This document shows, one piece after another, positions 43,071-43,130 of a stretch of 43,130 nucleotides of DNA. The position numbers and the translations under genes were made by a program. This DNA is from Clostridia bacterium (GTDB lineage: Bacteria > Bacillota > Clostridia > UMGS1883 > UMGS1540). Each line of letters begins with the position of its first letter. Position 1 is the stretch's first letter. Location: contig JAFSAU010000007.1 of the NCBI GenBank assembly GCA_017442155.1, positions 1-43,130 on the forward strand. The letters run 5' to 3'. The notes under the pieces were generated by a model. It was not told the DNA's origin. It saw nothing but the letters and a program-made list of their open reading frames with translations, and ran no database searches.

Positions 43071-43112
43071 AAAAATGACCTGCCAGTCAAAATAAAAACA
43101 CATTGGAGGATT
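43050..43112 (+). promoter_or_regulatory. 16-bp inverted repeat hiding a ribosome site
   Basis: AATCCTCCAATGTGTT at 43050-43065 is perfectly complementary to 43097-43112, which includes the ribosome site GGAGGA (43105-43110) of the next gene. RNA reading through from the left would fold and block translation. RNA from the promoter at 43042-43070 would not contain the left arm. Confidence 0.6.
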
Positions 43113-43117
43113 TATCT

Positions 43118-43130
43118 ATGAAGAAAATAA
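43118..43130 (+). CDS. Start of a truncated gene at the window edge
   Basis: Only ATG AAG AAA ATA is visible after GGAGGA with 7 bases of spacing. The product cannot be identified from four codons. The hairpin layout upstream suggests a transposase gene, but a different protein is possible. Confidence 0.4.

Overview
The window joins two kinds of DNA. Positions 1 to about 19.2 kb are AT-rich mobile DNA. From about 19.3 kb to the end the sequence is visibly more GC-rich and holds a bacterial core: tadA, a ZIP metal transporter, an AraC regulator with an MFS transporter, an HtrA-type protease, a division and cell-wall (dcw) cluster, and a large SLH-domain surface protein. The dcw content, the sigma-A promoters, the strong GGAGG ribosome sites, the SLH anchor and a MurE with the DNPR motif (meso-diaminopimelate type) suggest a Firmicute of the class Clostridia, possibly near Lachnospirales. 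The genus cannot be told from the sequence.

Positions 284-1963 carry a large serine recombinase, probably the edge of another element lying mostly outside the window. Its reading frame ends inside a tRNA-Ser 3' half (1915-1971). From 1972 to about 19231 lies a roughly 17.3-kb integrative element. Its left part holds an HTH protein, a TnpV-like protein, a replication initiator with a candidate built-in origin, MobC without a relaxase, a DUF6809-like protein and a small secreted protein. Its middle is a defence island: a DUF234-type ATPase, a type III restriction-modification pair, a TcmP plus Gp37/Gp68 (DUF5131) pair, an ArsC/Spx-like protein, the Kiwa genes kwaA and kwaB, and, on the opposite strand, a HEPN-like protein and a DUF6076 protein. 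Its right end holds an excisionase and a tyrosine integrase.

The integration site is the most unusual part. The left junction has a tRNA-Ser 3' half and the right junction (19224-19263) a tRNA-Ser 5' half. Both end in the anticodon-loop octamer TTTCGAGT, and together they give a perfectly paired anticodon stem. The element therefore appears to have cut a tRNA-Ser(CGA) gene in two. Just inside its right end it carries a complete tRNA-Ser(CGA) with a possible promoter and terminator of its own (18973-19061), which would replace the lost gene.

The dcw cluster runs mraZ-rsmH-ftsL-pbp(2 PASTA)-murE-murF-mraY-ftsW-murG-murA-ftsQ-ftsZ, tightly packed with many overlaps. murD, murB, murC and ftsA are absent. 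A promoter and four 10-bp-spaced GTG repeats before mraZ look like a MraZ autoregulatory operator, and ftsZ has an extra promoter. The last gene encodes a 1670-residue secreted beta-helix protein with three SLH domains. The right edge opens a new gene whose ribosome site lies in a 16-bp hairpin, a layout typical of transposase genes.
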